Part shown: piece after piece, positions 7,936 to 16,700 of the stretch | Layout of the letters: each line of letters opens with the position of its first letter | Numbering within the stretch: position 1 is the stretch's first letter | From: Candidatus Parepulonipiscium sp. PG-Nuni2H_MBin01 | GTDB lineage: Bacteria > Bacillota > Clostridia > Lachnospirales > Cellulosilyticaceae | NCBI GenBank assembly: GCA_001994995.1 | Contig: MDJM01000056.1 | Span: 1-56,428 of the forward strand | Reading direction: 5' to 3' | Length of the DNA: 56,428 bases | Notes under the pieces: generated by a model | Databases searched by the model: none | What the model was told of the DNA's origin: nothing | What the model saw: the letters and a program-made list of their open reading frames with translations, nothing else | Program-made: the position numbers and the translations under genes

Positions 7936-8811
7936 CTATATGTTATCTCTTTGATAGCTTGAATTTAATATTTTAGGGTCAATCTTTTGTAACTCTTTAT
8001 CAATGCGTTCTAGTATTTTATCTTTTTTAGACAACGGTCCATTAATTGCTATTAAATTGTACATATGTCCACCAAAAAAATAAGCGTCATCAAACTCTAA
8101 AAGTTCTAATAACAACTTTTCTTCCTCAATTTTTTCAAGTTCTGTACATTCTATAAAGTCACCATCATCTCTCATTTTTTCCAGCGGTGTATCATCAGAT
8201 ATTGAAGTGGTCATAATCGACACTAAATAAGGCGGATAAGTATTTAACAGTTTTGCCGTTTCTCTAATATGAATTTTGCCCTTACCCTTACCTGCCACCC
8301 CAAGCATAACTATAGCATCCCAGTCAAATCCTGCCTCTTTTAGTTTAGCAATATTTTCATATGCCTCCTCTTGAGTAAAGCCCTTATTCATCTGCATAAT
8401 TGCAGGGTCATATGCCGACTCTAAGCCTATATGAAGTTCATTAAACTTTAATGCTCTTAACTTTTTTAAATCTTCTACACTTTTACTTTTTAAACTCTTT
8501 ATAGAAGCGTAGCATGTAATTGTTTTGATTTCAGGAAAATAAGAGTTAATAAGTTCGCCAATCTTAATTAATTTTTCAGTTGATAATATAAAAGGTTCAC
8601 CATTTACTAAAAAAATTTTTTCTAACGTCGTATGCGTTTGTTTAAGCTCTTGTAAGTCTTGTTCCACATACTCTAATGGAGAAAGCTTAAATGGGGTTTC
8701 TCTATACATAGTACAAAATGAGCATTTATTATGCGAGCAACCTGCTGTTACTTCTAACAATGGCGTATAGCCCTCGATTGGATGTCTATAAACTTGACCT
8801 GTATAATGCAT
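7936..8811 (-). CDS. Radical SAM protein of unknown reaction
   Basis: This 291-residue protein has three cysteines at 25, 30 and 33 (GCSHNKCSFC), giving a CX4CX2C spacing for the [4Fe-4S] cluster instead of the usual CX3CX2C. A Tyr follows at CTMY. Downstream come a partial TIM barrel with VNGEPFIL (SAM-binding region), LHIGLESAYDPAI and DAIVMLGVAGKGKG. No second Cys-rich cluster or SPASM domain is present. Families with the GCSHNKC signature are common in Clostridia and have no assigned reaction known to me. It overlaps no neighbour and is tightly spaced with the SDR gene. Confidence 0.85.
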   Translation of the reverse strand: MHYTGQVYRHPIEGYTPLLEVTAGCSHNKCSFCTMYRETPFKLSPLEYVEQDLQELKQTHTTLEKIFLVNGEPFILSTEKLIKIGELINSYFPEIKTITCYASIKSLKSKSVEDLKKLRALKFNELHIGLESAYDPAIMQMNKGFTQEEAYENIAKLKEAGFDWDAIVMLGVAGKGKGKIHIRETAKLLNTYPPYLVSIMTTSISDDTPLEKMRDDGDFIECTELEKIEEEKLLLELLEFDDAYFFGGHMYNLIAINGPLSKKDKILERIDKELQKIDPKILNSSYQRDNI

Positions 8812-8839
8812 AAGTCTGCCTCCTCTTTATAACTATATA

Positions 8840-8868
8840 AAGAAGCAATCAAATTTAATCGCTTCTTT
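8840..8868 (-). terminator. Hairpin between the ABM and radical SAM genes
   Basis: AAAGAAGC and GCTTCTTT arms with additional A/T pairing and a short T run on the minus strand. It is a weak terminator or an attenuator within the run of genes. Confidence 0.45.
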
Positions 8869-8886
8869 AAATTAATATATAAATTG

Positions 8887-9186
8887 TTAGTTAACTTCAT
8901 CTATTGGAGTTAACTCAATAATATCCCAAATCTCAACTGCACCTTTTGTAGCTTCCGTGTAATTTGCCAGATGAGGGCTTTTTATATGTGCTTGCAAGTC
9001 ATCTTTATTTGCCCACGATTCCTTTAGTATAAAGCGTGAGTTATCTTTACTATCCTCGAAAAAATTGTAATATTGACATCCTTTTTCTTTTCTTATAGTA
9101 GGAATTAATTTAAGGATTTCTTGTTTTACCAAATCTCTGTTCTCTACTTTTGCTTTTACGATAGTTACTAATTGTAATGTGTTCAT
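8887..9186 (-). CDS. ABM-domain monooxygenase-like protein
   Basis: This 99-residue protein fits a single antibiotic biosynthesis monooxygenase (ABM, PF03992) fold: LVTIVKAKVENRDLVKQEIL, EKGCQYYNFFED and FILKESWANKDDLQAHIKSPH are the expected strand-helix-strand blocks. Relatives such as YgiN and LsrG are dimeric, cofactor-free oxidases or isomerases acting on small quinones or furanones. A clear GGAGG precedes the ATG at 9186. It is first in a minus-strand unit with the radical SAM and SDR genes, separated from them by a hairpin. The substrate is unknown. Confidence 0.85.
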   Translation of the reverse strand: MNTLQLVTIVKAKVENRDLVKQEILKLIPTIRKEKGCQYYNFFEDSKDNSRFILKESWANKDDLQAHIKSPHLANYTEATKGAVEIWDIIELTPIDEVN

Positions 9187-9346
9187 AATTTAAAGCCTCC
9201 TGTAAATATCGCTAAAAAATAAGCAATATGATAGTTGGATAGTCTTCGTTCAATAATTTCCGATTTTGGTAAATCAAGCCGTCATTGTACGATAACTATT
9301 ACATAATTCATAAATCTTTTGTTATTGTTGGCAATTGTAAATACTT

Positions 9347-9646
9347 TTATCCTGATAGATAACAGACAAATTTGTCTGTTACCCGCTTATATATTTGCAC
9401 AATCCAATAGGACTTATTCAATTTTTGGAATATGTAACTGCTCTTTAATAATAGTTTACAAAATTCAGTTAAACCAAAAACAAATATAAAAGTAAAAATA
9501 TCTGCTATAGGTTGTGCAAATACAATTCCATATTGAATCTTTGCATTTTCTGGTGTAATTAAATCATATGCTATTGCAATAATATTTCCGTTTGGCAAGA
9601 CTGTAAAATCATGATGCAGAATATACACAATCAAGAAAATTTCCAA
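9347..9646 (-). pseudogene. Chimeric remnant: arylsulfotransferase piece joined to a MATE piece
   Basis: The open frame of 99 codons is not one gene. Its first third contains HHDFTVLPNGNIIAIAYD, matching the HHD..xLPNGN strand of arylsulfate sulfotransferases (compare HHDVIELPNGN in the large protein at 13735-17784). From about 9540 downward the sequence becomes YGIVFAQPIADIFTFIF, the signature of the C-terminal half of MATE transporters. The reading frame is accidental across the join, and no ribosome binding site or proper start exists. I infer a deletion that fused two formerly separate minus-strand genes. The assignment is by eye; the MATE part is the more secure of the two. Confidence 0.55.
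9361..9380. promoter_or_regulatory. Perfect 20-bp palindrome, possible operator
   Basis: AACAGACAAA and its exact reverse complement lie back to back without a spacer. Dyads of this kind are typical TetR-family operators, and TetR regulators often control MATE pumps. Here it sits at the end of the MATE remnant with no regulator nearby, so it may be a leftover site or chance. Confidence 0.4.
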
Positions 9647-9686
9647 ACCTTATTGATGGGGCTACAAGAAATTCAGTAATATAATT

Positions 9687-9713
9687 GGGGCAAAGGACTA
9701 AGTCCCTTGCCCC
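9687..9713 (-). terminator. Hairpin downstream of the nitroreductase gene
   Basis: GGGGCAAAGGACT pairs with AGTCCCTTGCCCC (one mismatch). The T run on the minus strand is poor, so termination may be partial. Confidence 0.5.
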
Positions 9714-9728
9714 TGAAAACTATGCTTA

Positions 9729-10286
9729 TTAAATATAACGAGTAATTTGTTCTACACTAAGTCTAGGAGTAGGCTTTGGTTCTTCCGCAGGATAGCCATA
9801 AGGGATAAGAGCTGCAACTGTTTCGCCATTAGGTAACGCAATAGCTTCAGCAATATTGTCAGAGTCGATAACACCCATAACACAAGTACCTACACCTTGT
9901 TCATGCGCAGCTAAACAAAATGTCTGACATGCAATGCCAGCATCAAAGATTTCCCAGTCAGAGCCTTTATCAGTTACATAACCGCCGTTACCAAGACCCA
10001 TAGCTTTCGCTTTGTCTGCTTCAAATGCTCCACTTTTACCTTGCACATAGCTTAAAACTGCTACGTTTTTTGCATTTTCTAACACTTTAACGTTGTAAAC
10101 AAATTTTTTCACACATCTTTCAGCTAACGCTTTTATAATATCTGGGTCAGTAACTAATGTATATCTTGCAACTTGTGTATTACCCCAAGAAGGAGCATAT
10201 CTTGCAGAGTCCATAACTTTATCCATAACTTCTTTAGGCACTATTTCATCTTTATATTTCCTTACACTTCTACGTTCTTTTAACAT
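9729..10286 (-). CDS. Nitroreductase-family flavoprotein
   Basis: The product is 185 residues from the ATG at 10286, which has GGAGG five bases upstream; the longer frame starting at a TTG overlaps that site. The family marks are RRSVRKYKDE at the start (FMN phosphate contact), the SARYAPSWGNTQ segment, and the C-terminal GTCVMGVIDSDNIAEAI ... VAALIPYGYPAEEP. Nitroreductases bind FMN as dimers and reduce nitro compounds, quinones or enones with NAD(P)H. The sequence does not give the physiological substrate. It is transcribed alone. Confidence 0.9.
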   Translation of the reverse strand: MLKERRSVRKYKDEIVPKEVMDKVMDSARYAPSWGNTQVARYTLVTDPDIIKALAERCVKKFVYNVKVLENAKNVAVLSYVQGKSGAFEADKAKAMGLGNGGYVTDKGSDWEIFDAGIACQTFCLAAHEQGVGTCVMGVIDSDNIAEAIALPNGETVAALIPYGYPAEEPKPTPRLSVEQITRYI

Positions 10287-10425
10287 ATTAACCTCCAATA
10301 TAATAATTTACGAATTTATTATATCATCTTTGCTTGTACTATAACAAGGGGATAAGCGTATTTTTTTCTATCCGTTAATTTTTAACAATTTATCTGCTAA
10401 ACTAATTTCATGAACATGCATAACA

Positions 10426-10455
10426 TTGATTAAAATAGTTTTTTACGGTTATAAT
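10426..10455 (+). promoter_or_regulatory. Promoter of the LRR protein gene
   Basis: TTGATT at 10426-10431 and TATAAT at 10450-10455 with an 18-base spacer; the gene starts about 40 bases after the predicted initiation site. Confidence 0.5.
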
Positions 10456-10500
10456 AGTTAGAGGCTCTTATTTTCAGCCTATGATTTTTATACGAAGGGG

Positions 10501-11337
10501 ATGAAAGGTTTTATGGTTAAGCTAATGAGTAGTATAGTCTGCTGTGCTATTATACCTATTTGTAGCGTGTTTGCACAGGAACCAAAAGATATTATTTTTA
10601 ATGATGTAGCTTTAAAAAACGGTTTATTAGAAGCGGTTGAGGATAATATAAAAATTGACGCTAATGAGGATGGCGAAATCGATACAAACGAAATTTCTAG
10701 GCTAACCAAACTAAAGCTTGATAACGTGGAGGATTTAACTATATTAGAGTATACTCCTAATTTAACTAAGGTAAATTTAAATTTATTCAATTTTGAAGAT
10801 TTTCCTATAGTTGTATCGGCTCTAGCGCAGTTGCCAAATTTAACTGATTTAACTATATGGGGCAACACAGAGGATTTAGGGCCTTTAGCAAATTTAACTA
10901 ATCTAACTAGCTTAGTAATAGCCAGTAATGAGATTAGCGATATTAGCGCGTTAAGTAATTTGGTAAACCTTACGAATTTAACTTTAATGTCTACTAAAGT
11001 AAGCGAGGTTAGTGCATTAAGTAATTTGGTAAATCTTATAGAGTTAGATTTGTATAGTAATCAGATTAGTGATATAAGTCCGTTAGAGGAGTTAATTAAT
11101 TTGGTGGAGTTAAATTTATATGATAATAAGATAAGTGATGTAAGCGCGTTAGGTAGTTTGACTAATTTAATTAGTTTAAATATAGCTAATAATCAGATTA
11201 AGGATATAAGCGAATTAATTAATTTACCAAACTTAATGACGCTAAATATGTTAGATAATCCAATTGACGTGGCCGACCCTGATAATGTGGATGCATTTAT
11301 TAGTGTGTTAGAGCGCAACACTCCGAGTAGGAATTAG
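10501..11337 (+). CDS. Secreted internalin-type LRR protein with EF-hand-like loop
   Basis: This 278-residue protein begins with a signal peptide (about 1-25, cut after VFAQ). Next comes an EF-hand or dockerin-like acidic loop, DANEDGEIDTNEI (about 59-71). From about residue 80 there are seven or so 22-residue leucine-rich repeats of the internalin type (NLTNLTSLVIASNEISDISAL and relatives), running almost to the end. There is no LPXTG, SLH or other anchor, so it is probably released or held by protein contacts. The start could be the ATG at 10513 instead, since an AAAGG lies just before it. The same EF-loop plus LRR pairing recurs at the end of the 1204-residue protein at 41285-44899. Confidence 0.85.
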   Translation: MKGFMVKLMSSIVCCAIIPICSVFAQEPKDIIFNDVALKNGLLEAVEDNIKIDANEDGEIDTNEISRLTKLKLDNVEDLTILEYTPNLTKVNLNLFNFEDFPIVVSALAQLPNLTDLTIWGNTEDLGPLANLTNLTSLVIASNEISDISALSNLVNLTNLTLMSTKVSEVSALSNLVNLIELDLYSNQISDISPLEELINLVELNLYDNKISDVSALGSLTNLISLNIANNQIKDISELINLPNLMTLNMLDNPIDVADPDNVDAFISVLERNTPSRN

Positions 11338-11344
11338 GTTTTTG

Positions 11345-11371
11345 ATACCACTACAATGGTGGTATTTCTTT
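11345..11371 (+). terminator. Terminator after the LRR gene
   Basis: ATACCAC and GTGGTAT arms followed by TTTCTTT. Confidence 0.65.
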
Positions 11372-11377
11372 GCATTT

Positions 11378-11417
11378 AAAAAAGGTATCGCCCATTATGG
11401 ACAATACCTTTTTTAAA
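11378..11417 (-). terminator. Terminator of the tRNA unit (bidirectional)
   Basis: AAAAAAGGTAT pairs with ATACCTTTTTT around an inner CCCATTATGG hairpin. It lies just downstream of tRNA-Pro on the minus strand. Confidence 0.75.
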
Positions 11418-11438
11418 ATTTCTGGTAAAATGCTTGAA

Positions 11439-11513
11439 TCGGGGTGACAGGACTCGAACCTGCGGCCTCCTGAACCCAAATCAGGCACTCTAGCCAAACT
11501 GAGCTACACCCCG
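11439..11513 (-). tRNA. tRNA-Pro (UGG)
   Basis: The acceptor stem CGGGGTG/CACCCCG, the T arm with GGTTCGAGTCC and the anticodon arm CCTGA-TTTGGGT-TCAGG (anticodon TGG) are all present. Discriminator base A; no CCA is encoded. It is the second gene of a two-tRNA unit with tRNA-Gly. Confidence 0.95.
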
Positions 11514-11518
11514 ATTAA

Positions 11519-11590
11519 AGCGTGAGACGGGAGTCGAACCCGCGACCCTCTCCTTGGCAAGGAGATGCTCTACCACTGAGCCACTCACGC
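11519..11590 (-). tRNA. tRNA-Gly (GCC)
   Basis: Acceptor stem GCGTGAG/CTCACGC, D arm GGCTCAGTGGTAGAGC, anticodon arm TCTCC-TTGCCAA-GGAGA (anticodon GCC) and T arm GGGTTCGACTCCC. It lies 5 bases upstream of tRNA-Pro on the same strand; CCA is not encoded. Confidence 0.95.
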
Positions 11591-11614
11591 ATACTTTGTT
11601 AGCACAGTTATTAT

Positions 11615-11643
11615 ATTAACATATGGATTTTATTTTGTCAACA
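11615..11643 (-). promoter_or_regulatory. Promoter of the tRNA unit
   Basis: On the minus strand a consensus TTGACA is followed after 17 bases by TAATAT (a TATAAT lies three bases further on). The tRNA-Gly 5' end follows about 25 bases later. Confidence 0.6.
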
Positions 11644-11676
11644 CATACTTACAAATTTTTTTAGTTTTTTTTAAAA

Positions 11677-11710
11677 TAAAAAAGACTGAGCTTATTTTTA
11701 AACCCAGTCT
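11677..11710 (-). terminator. Terminator of the symporter gene
   Basis: AGACTGGG and CTCAGTCT arms on the minus strand, followed by TTTTTTATT. Confidence 0.7.
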
Positions 11711-11717
11711 AGCTTAT

Positions 11718-13469
11718 TTATTTAGATGGTGCGCTGTTTTTTGCAGAGTATATTAGTCCTGCTCCTACTGAGGTTACTATAGCTCCCACTGCAATAAATA
11801 CAAGTCGGCCACTTTCGTTTGGCAGTAGTACCATCAGTATTATAAAAATACCAGCGATAGCAAGTAATTTTCCTAATGTGTCTCTTTGTCTAGTATCAGA
11901 ATCTTGACATTCGTCTTCATCAGCAATAACTTCTGTTTCAACGTTTGTAAAGAATAAGTCTATTTCTGCTTTACGCTCTGGTGATGGCTCTTTGTAGAAC
12001 AATTGACTTAACAGGAAGAATGGAAGAGTTATACAACCATGTAATACAACTCCTAATGTCATAGATTTCATATCGCTAAATTCAGCGCTTGTTAACGGAG
12101 CTTCAAGTCTAAGGAAATCTTGAATCATATCTGCTGTTACAACCGAAGAAATAAAGTAAGAAACTGCAATACCTACAAGAAGAGTTCCCCATCCTGCCCA
12201 GTCTGGTGTCTTTTTAACAAAGTAACCAAATAGCGCTGGAATTAACATTGGAAGTGCTAGTAGAGAACTAACTTGTTGCATAATTTCAAATAAGCTTAAT
12301 CCTTTTAAGTTGTTGATGTATTGTCCTACTAAAATAATTATAATACCAAATATTAATGTGGTAACTCTACCAACTTTAAGTAATGTTTCATCTGATGCTT
12401 CTTTATCAATAAATACTTTATGCACGTTTTTAACGTAAATACCCGAGTTTCTATTTAACGCTGAATCCATAGAAGACATAGTAGCGGCAAACATAGCCGA
12501 CATCATAAGTCCTACCATACCAGCTGGCAATTCATTTCTAACGAATACATAATATGTAGCATCTGTAATACTGCTAAGATTATCAAGTCCCCAAGTTGCA
12601 GTGTCAGGATAGTATGCTGCAACGAACCATGCAGGAAGGAACCATACTATAGGACCAATAAACATTAAAGTACATGCAAGTAGAGCTGCTTTTCTAGCAT
12701 TTTTAGTATCTTTTGCACATAGGTATCTGTAAGAATCAATCATATTGTTAGTGCTCATAAATTGTTTGAAGAAAGCACAGATTACCCACAGTAAAAATAA
12801 ATTCATGTAATTGTAGTTATTTCCCGCAAATGCATTTACTTCTGGAAGCCCTAGCTCGAATATGTTACCAACTCCACCAGCGTGTACTATTGCTACAATT
12901 GCTGCTACAACTGATACTGCCATTATTATAACCATTTGTAAAAAGTCTGAAGCGATAACTGCCCAAGAACCTCCTGATACTGACATAAGCACAACTATAG
13001 TTCCCGTAATCATAATGGTTGTAGTCATAGAAATACCAAATACTGCTGATACGAATACTGCTAAACCGTTAAGCCAAATACCAGCTGAGATTATACTAAT
13101 TGGCACAGACGCTAATGTAAATGCTTGCTCATTAACTTTACCAAATCTAAGTCTAATCCCCTCAATAGGCGTTGTTACACGCATTTGTCTAGCTTTTGCT
13201 GCAAAGAATAGGTAGTTACAAAAGTAACCTACAGCATTACCGAAGAAGATTGCAAGAACTGCAAATCCATCTGTAAACGCTTTACCCGCTGCCCCTGTGA
13301 ATGACCATGCGCTAAACTGCGTCATAAACGCTGTAGCACCTACCATCCACCATAACATTTTTCCCCCACCTTTAAAATAATCACTTGTAGAAGTTGAAAA
13401 TGTTCTAAATATCCAGCCTATACCTACAAGAAATACAAAGTATACACATATTACTATTACATCTATCAT
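11718..13469 (-). CDS. Sodium:solute symporter (SSF family)
   Basis: This 583-residue protein has about 13-14 membrane segments in the SSF arrangement. Family marks are DYFKGGGKMLWWMVGATAFMTQFSAWSF near the start (TM1-TM2), and, in the middle, LPAGMVGLMMSAMFAATMSSMDSALN, whose SSMDS corresponds to the Na2 sodium-site helix TM8. The C-terminal cytoplasmic stretch (about 515-545) is acidic, and two hydrophobic segments follow. SSF transporters carry sugars, myo-inositol, sialic acid, proline or carboxylates; the sequence does not settle the solute. The upstream Shine-Dalgarno is weak (AGAAGTG). The gene shares its strand with the arylsulfotransferase lipoprotein 265 bases upstream, but a terminator separates them. 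Confidence 0.9.
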   Translation of the reverse strand: MIDVIVICVYFVFLVGIGWIFRTFSTSTSDYFKGGGKMLWWMVGATAFMTQFSAWSFTGAAGKAFTDGFAVLAIFFGNAVGYFCNYLFFAAKARQMRVTTPIEGIRLRFGKVNEQAFTLASVPISIISAGIWLNGLAVFVSAVFGISMTTTIMITGTIVVLMSVSGGSWAVIASDFLQMVIIMAVSVVAAIVAIVHAGGVGNIFELGLPEVNAFAGNNYNYMNLFLLWVICAFFKQFMSTNNMIDSYRYLCAKDTKNARKAALLACTLMFIGPIVWFLPAWFVAAYYPDTATWGLDNLSSITDATYYVFVRNELPAGMVGLMMSAMFAATMSSMDSALNRNSGIYVKNVHKVFIDKEASDETLLKVGRVTTLIFGIIIILVGQYINNLKGLSLFEIMQQVSSLLALPMLIPALFGYFVKKTPDWAGWGTLLVGIAVSYFISSVVTADMIQDFLRLEAPLTSAEFSDMKSMTLGVVLHGCITLPFFLLSQLFYKEPSPERKAEIDLFFTNVETEVIADEDECQDSDTRQRDTLGKLLAIAGIFIILMVLLPNESGRLVFIAVGAIVTSVGAGLIYSAKNSAPSK

Positions 13470-13690
13470 AACTTATCACTTCTGCCAAAGTTTTAGAAGT
13501 TGCGTACTTTGACATACTCCTCTCCTCTTTGTTAGTGTTGCAACATACACTTTACAAATATAGTCTATATCCAAGTTCATATTTTGTCAACAGTTTAGGT
13601 TATTTTCGCATATTTGTATAGTTTTAGGCTATATTTTTGTTTATATTTTATATGAAATTTGAATACTTATGGCCATATAATTTGCATAAC

Positions 13691-13728
13691 AAAAAAAGCT
13701 TCCATTGGCATATCATCTGGAAGCTTTT
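13691..13728 (-). terminator. Terminator of the arylsulfotransferase gene
   Basis: AAAAGCTTCCA and TGGAAGCTTTT arms with a T-rich tail on the minus strand. Confidence 0.85.
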
Positions 13729-13734
13729 ATCGTT

Positions 13735-16700
13735 TTAATTACCTATTATAATATCTTGCCCTTGTCCTTCTTCGTATAATGTTATTCTTTCTGCTCTATG
13801 TGCATTAATATTCATCCCCACCTCGTATATTACTTTTCCATCTAATATCTCTATAATTTTAGTTACAGGTTGGCCATCTTCTAATAGTATCAATATATCT
13901 TCTGAAGCAGTGCCATCAGCTTCTTTTATAATGCCACTAAAGCTTGCTAACAAATGTCCAGGTGCTAGTTCATCTACATCTGACATATATGTTGAGAACA
14001 ATTCCTCACCGCGTCCTTTGCCATATTGGTAAACCTGCTCTACTGTCATCTCAGATTCATTGATTTTATATTCTACAATACGCGAATAGTTATCAGTAGG
14101 CTCGGTCGTACGGTTGTTTCCATTATCAAATAATATTAAATTACCTTTAGAGTTAATCGATGCCGCATGACTACCATATGAATATTCAAATTCAGAGCCA
14201 ACTGGGGTTAACATATGTGGGCTACTAGTAACAGTCGGTGATAATAGCCAATTAATTTGTTTAGTACCATAATCTAAGCTTATAACCAAGTCTTGATGAG
14301 TAGCGGATATAATTAACGCATTGTTTGTTTTATCATAAAATACAGAATTAATATGAAGCCAGTCTCTCTTAGCTTGCAGTTCATCATCCACATAAACCTC
14401 AGATGCTACATATTCTTCAAGCTGTAAAATTTCCATCAGGTCCCATGTGTGTACAACTTCACCTGTTTTTCTATCTAACTCAATTAGATAATCCCCAATT
14501 GTATCACGCGACGGATGTTCTGATATATAAAGCAAATTACCACTTGGTAATTCTATAATATCATGGTTAATACCGGGTGTATGGAACTTTTTATATACTT
14601 TACCCAAGTAATCTGTTACATAAGTTGTATGCCAATAATATGGCTCTTCCAATTTATTTCCTTCATTCATTATAAACAGCCCATTATCTAGTACACAAAA
14701 TATATTACCCCTATCTAGAGCTGAATTATAGTATCTTATATCACCATTGTGGTCAATTGCAAATAAGGCGTTGTGTAACCAACCGTCAGGTTGAATTAGC
14801 GTTAAGCCTCCAGCCATATCCTCTGGTTCCATAGTGTTAATATAAATGTATGGTTGTTTTATGGCTTCTGTCCTAAGTGTAATAACCGACGTTTCTACAT
14901 GGCCATTTTCATAAGTTGCCGTTAAATTAATACAATTTGTGGTGCCAGGATATAGCCCATAAATAGGAATTTGGTGTTCCGTTTTATAATCAGCTGCAAA
15001 TATATGAGCTATTGTACTTTCCAAGTCTCTACCTTCAATCTCTATCGAAATACTAGCAGGATTTTCTGTGTGAAACATTACTAAAGCAGTTAGAGGACTT
15101 GTTCCATATGGATTAACTATTGTGTATGGAGTTTCAATTGTATAGTGTCCTGCATTATACTCCTGCCTTATATTAGCTTCAGCTAATGCTTGCAAGTCCA
15201 TAATGCTTAACTGCTGACCACCAATATTTAGATGATATTCAGTTTGATTATAATATTGCTGGCCATTAGATTGAGCTAAAATCCCAATTTTATAGCCTCC
15301 TCCTGATAAGTTATTCTCAAGGTATTCTAAAGGAATACTACCTGCAAAATCATCTCCCAAATGAATTGTTTGCTCATCAAATACAATTTGTGGTACTTCT
15401 AAACCAGTTATATTTTCAGCGTAACTTATCATATCTGCTGAACTATCTCCCAAGCTACTTTGGAATTGGTCTAGCAACTCCATATTATCTGGTGACACTA
15501 ACGCGGAATCTGATAGCTCATCCGATATAACCGGAACTAATATATCATCATCTAGTTCATCCGATATAACTGGAACTAATTCGGCATCGTATTTAATATC
15601 CATTCTAGCTTTTCTTTTAAAATCCATTGTAGGCTTAGATAAATTCACCGTGGTAGCTCTACCTGTTAAACTATTTACTAATACTAATTTATATTTTGCA
15701 TTTACCAAATTACTAAAGCCTGATATATTTAGCTCATCTGTTAATTCAATATTTGATATAGTCAACTCATCGATTGGTGTAGCTGGCAATATATCAATGT
15801 TACTAAGGTCTAAACCTACAGTTCTTTCCTTATTATTAGCAGCTTTAACTTCTCCCTTAGTTTTACCAAGTTCAAAATCCCACTGCTGTGGATACATAGA
15901 TAGTCTTTGCGCACGATAAATCGCATTACGACTAATTATATCCATCTCATAAACAACATCTTTAGTCTCTTTATTAATTTCAAATATAGTAGCAATAGTT
16001 TCATCAGTATTAGTTCGTGAACCAAATGTTGCTAGCACGTTGCCATTATCTAAGTAATCAATATCCCCAACTTTATCAGTACTATACGAAGCCCCTAACT
16101 CCTCGCCAAAGTTCCACACATCTTCTACAGTCATATTAGCTTCATTAATACGCAGCTGAGCCACTTGACTATATTCGCTATCTAAGTTGTTATCATATAG
16201 CAAAATATCTACAACATTAGGTTCGTCATTAGGTAAAACTTTAACTACGCTTTGCCCCACTGGATATTTAAAACCTTCATCAACAGCAGTTAAAACTTTA
16301 TTGCTCTTAGGCGCATTCTCAGCAGTAGTTAAAACCCACTGAAGTTCTCCGCTAGGATAAGCTACCTTTGCCACATCATTATCTGAAGAAATAATTATAC
16401 TATCAGATTCGTAGCACATAGAATTAATTGGTTGTAAGTGCTTAATGCTATTTATAACCTCACCTGAATCACGGTCTAATTCCAAAATTCTATCATGAGC
16501 ATCTGCTGTATAAGATGTTGTTAATAAATTACCGTTAGGAAGTTCAATCACGTCATGGTGAATTGCCTGATAATCGCTAAAATTACTATAAATCTTCCCT
16601 AGCATATCCACCTCAAAAACACCACGCCTATAATCAACACCGCCATCAACATTGCCATAACGATTATCCGTAATTATAAGGTTACCGTTTTTAAGGCGCT

